A stretch of 42,982 nucleotides of DNA. Origin: Shewanella sairae (GTDB lineage: Bacteria > Pseudomonadota > Gammaproteobacteria > Enterobacterales > Shewanellaceae). The notes under the pieces were generated by a model, which was not told the origin of the DNA, searched no databases, and saw only the letters and a list, made by a program, of their open reading frames with translations. The first letter of the stretch is position 1. Each line of letters begins with the position of its first letter. The position numbers were made by a program, and so were the translations under genes. Location of the stretch: contig NZ_JAKILT010000051.1 of NCBI RefSeq assembly GCF_023283535.1, positions 1-42,982 of the forward strand, in the 5' to 3' direction. Positions 41,800-42,982 of this stretch are shown piece after piece.

Positions 41800-42891
41800 G
41801 ATGGCTCTCCTTTTATTCTTCGTTTTCTACCAGCAGGGAGAGATACAACTTTGCTTACCACTGTTTTGGATTCTTGTATTGCAATGGTTTCTCCATTCCA
41901 TTTACTGTCTTCAAGCATATTTGTTGTTGCTCTTAGCTCATCGGTGCGATGCTGACGGATGTTATTTATTTTTTGAGGGAAGCTCATGCTTGTAGAGTTC
42001 CTATTTCGTTTTTTTGCATCTAACGCCATCTTCTGGCGATACTTATGATCATCTATCGAAGCGACACTTATAGGAGATTGCTCTTTTTTTGAGGCGAGCC
42101 AATCTTGCATGAAATCAGATTCAGACATCGATTTACCGCTAAACATACGGCTACGAGGTAGAAGATAACAAAGCGTGAATCCATGATTTTTATCTAATCG
42201 CACATAGATATGGTTTGTCGTATTTTCATCAATCCTAGCTTCTAAGCGCCATTGACCAGATGCTCTTGCAACCGATGCAAAATTCCGGTCTTCAATTTCT
42301 CTGCAAGAATAATATAGCCCGTTAAAATGTATTCCACTTCGTGTCATACTTACTTTTGCGGGGGGAAGTAAGCGAGCTATAACTTCATCAGGAAGTGCGG
42401 CTTGAAGATCGTGTTTATGTTTAGCAACATGAACTTTCCAGTAGTTGATCGGTGTTGGAGGTAAGTCATTCTCGATTAAAAGTGGGCTTGAAAAGGCCAA
42501 GTCGTCAAAAATAGATCTATTATGTTCGAGAATGGCTTTTATTATTTCAGTAGTCACTTCTCTAAGAGTGTAGATGGCATCTTTTCTTGGGTCTCGACTC
42601 CCTCTAACAACACTGCCCCCTCTAGTCGTCCCCAAAAAGTCATGAATCAGCTCTTTATTCAAGATATCGAACCGCTTTTCAACAACCCCTTTACAATCAG
42701 GTCTGTAAGGAGGGGTAAAAGATAGTCTCGTCATTGGAGTAAGGGCTTTTTGTGCCTTTAAGCCAATCAATTCGCCATTATCACAAACCAGCTCCTTTGG
42801 AATATGCGAACAAGGCCACTCAGAATCGTGAATATCCACACCGAATTCTTTACAATAATCCGACTTAGGTAAAAAGCTATTTACTAATGCC
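41796..42891 (-). pseudogene. tnsB: tnsB transposase, 5' part removed by an IS insertion
   Basis: About 365 codons of the TnsB/Mu-type DDE transposase remain. The second catalytic Asp is in KELVCDNGEL and the Glu in CKGVVEKRFDILN 33 residues later. The Mu-C-terminal beta-barrel region follows (SGIHFNGLYYSCREI), with a basic C-terminal tail ending SLPAGRKRRIKGEPS. The N-terminal DNA-binding domains and the first catalytic Asp are missing from this segment because an IS3-family element joins at about 42892; they may lie beyond the window. The frame stays open 16 codons into the IS. The element is presumably immobile unless helped in trans. Confidence 0.88.
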
Positions 42892-42982
42892 TGTGTAGTG
42901 GTCAAGTAAAACTGGACACGGACTTGTACGTATTCCAAAATCTTCGTTCAGATTCATTTGGGGTCAAGCCGCCATTATAACT
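42892..42982 (-). mobile_element. IS3-family element (end of orfB), truncated by the window edge
   Basis: A minus-strand frame from 42982 to the stop at 42902 encodes SYNGGLTPNESERRFWNTYK and a few more residues, the characteristic C-terminus of IS3-family OrfB integrases (G-x-T-P-x-E-x-E-x-x-F/Y-W). The stop overlaps the terminal repeat, TGTAGTGGTCAAGTAAAACT, beginning near 42894. The element is inserted within tnsB. Confidence 0.85.

Larger units (their letters stand above)
35659..42982. mobile_element. Tn7-like transposon (left part), interrupted by IS elements
   Basis: The element runs rightward past the window edge: end B, NYN-LOTUS gene, HTH gene, IS3 remnant, tniQ, tnsC and tnsB fragment, all genes on the minus strand. 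tnsB is cut by an IS3-family element at about 42892. tnsA and the right end, if present, lie outside. No cas gene or CRISPR repeat is seen, so there is no sign of an RNA-guided form within the window. The element inserted 15 bp behind an AraC-type gene, which recalls TnsD-guided insertion behind a gene's 3' end. Confidence 0.85.

Noticed and set aside
35659..42982. CRISPR-associated transposon.
   Set aside because: No cas gene and no CRISPR repeat is visible in the window. The TniQ is a long TnsD-like protein and TnsC is full-sized, which fits protein-guided targeting. The part beyond the window was not seen.

Overview
The window looks like chromosome from Shewanella or a close Alteromonadales relative. 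The basis is protein style: an enolase-phosphatase with the DTAGTTTD motif I, a TAP-type hydrolase beside a NatAB-like exporter, a beta-propeller phytase paired with a TonB-dependent receptor, and many chemotaxis, GGDEF and AraC-type proteins. DNA is moderately AT-rich. No rRNA, tRNA, CRISPR array or cas gene was seen. All calls come from reading the sequence; no database search was run.

Layout. 1-6.5 kb: housekeeping and small metabolic genes (mtnC, a DUF4344-type metallopeptidase, two hotdog thioesterases around a small GNAT, an iron alcohol dehydrogenase with an EutQ-like cupin). An 8-bp tandem repeat lies just upstream of the dehydrogenase start. 6.5-17 kb: a long-chain acyl-CoA synthetase, a TAP hydrolase/NatA/NatB/two-small-membrane-protein cluster, a GlxA-type regulator, a chemotaxis receptor and mogA, with decayed copies of the mogA 3' end behind it. 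17.4-25.9 kb: two outer-membrane barrel genes, an NlpC/P60 lipoprotein, a 49-codon acidic peptide gene, an overlapping three-gene HlyD/ATPase/ABC-2 exporter operon, a LysR regulator, and VOC and SnoaL-like genes.

26.1-28.7 kb is the wreck of a Tn7-like transposon: one end with two TnsB-type boxes, two cargo genes or fragments (one a DEDDh exonuclease), and a TniQ C-terminal fragment. That fragment is fused in frame to a second copy of the first ~119 codons of the HlyD gene. 28.7-35.6 kb returns to chromosome: phytase and its TonB-dependent receptor, preceded by a good PhoB box, then a degenerate GGDEF protein and an AraC-type regulator.

From 35,659 to the window edge lies a second Tn7-like element, with the same end structure in the same orientation. 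Inward from that end come a NYN-LOTUS-cold-shock-like protein, a large HTH protein, an IS3 remnant, tniQ, tnsC and a tnsB cut by another IS3-family element. Both elements read end - cargo - tniQ, so they appear to be relatives inserted about 9.6 kb apart. The most original material is this tandem pair, the NYN-LOTUS/HTH cargo next to an upstream array of CTTATA boxes, a short basic motif shared by the TnsB and TnsC tails, and the hlyD-tniQ fusion scar.
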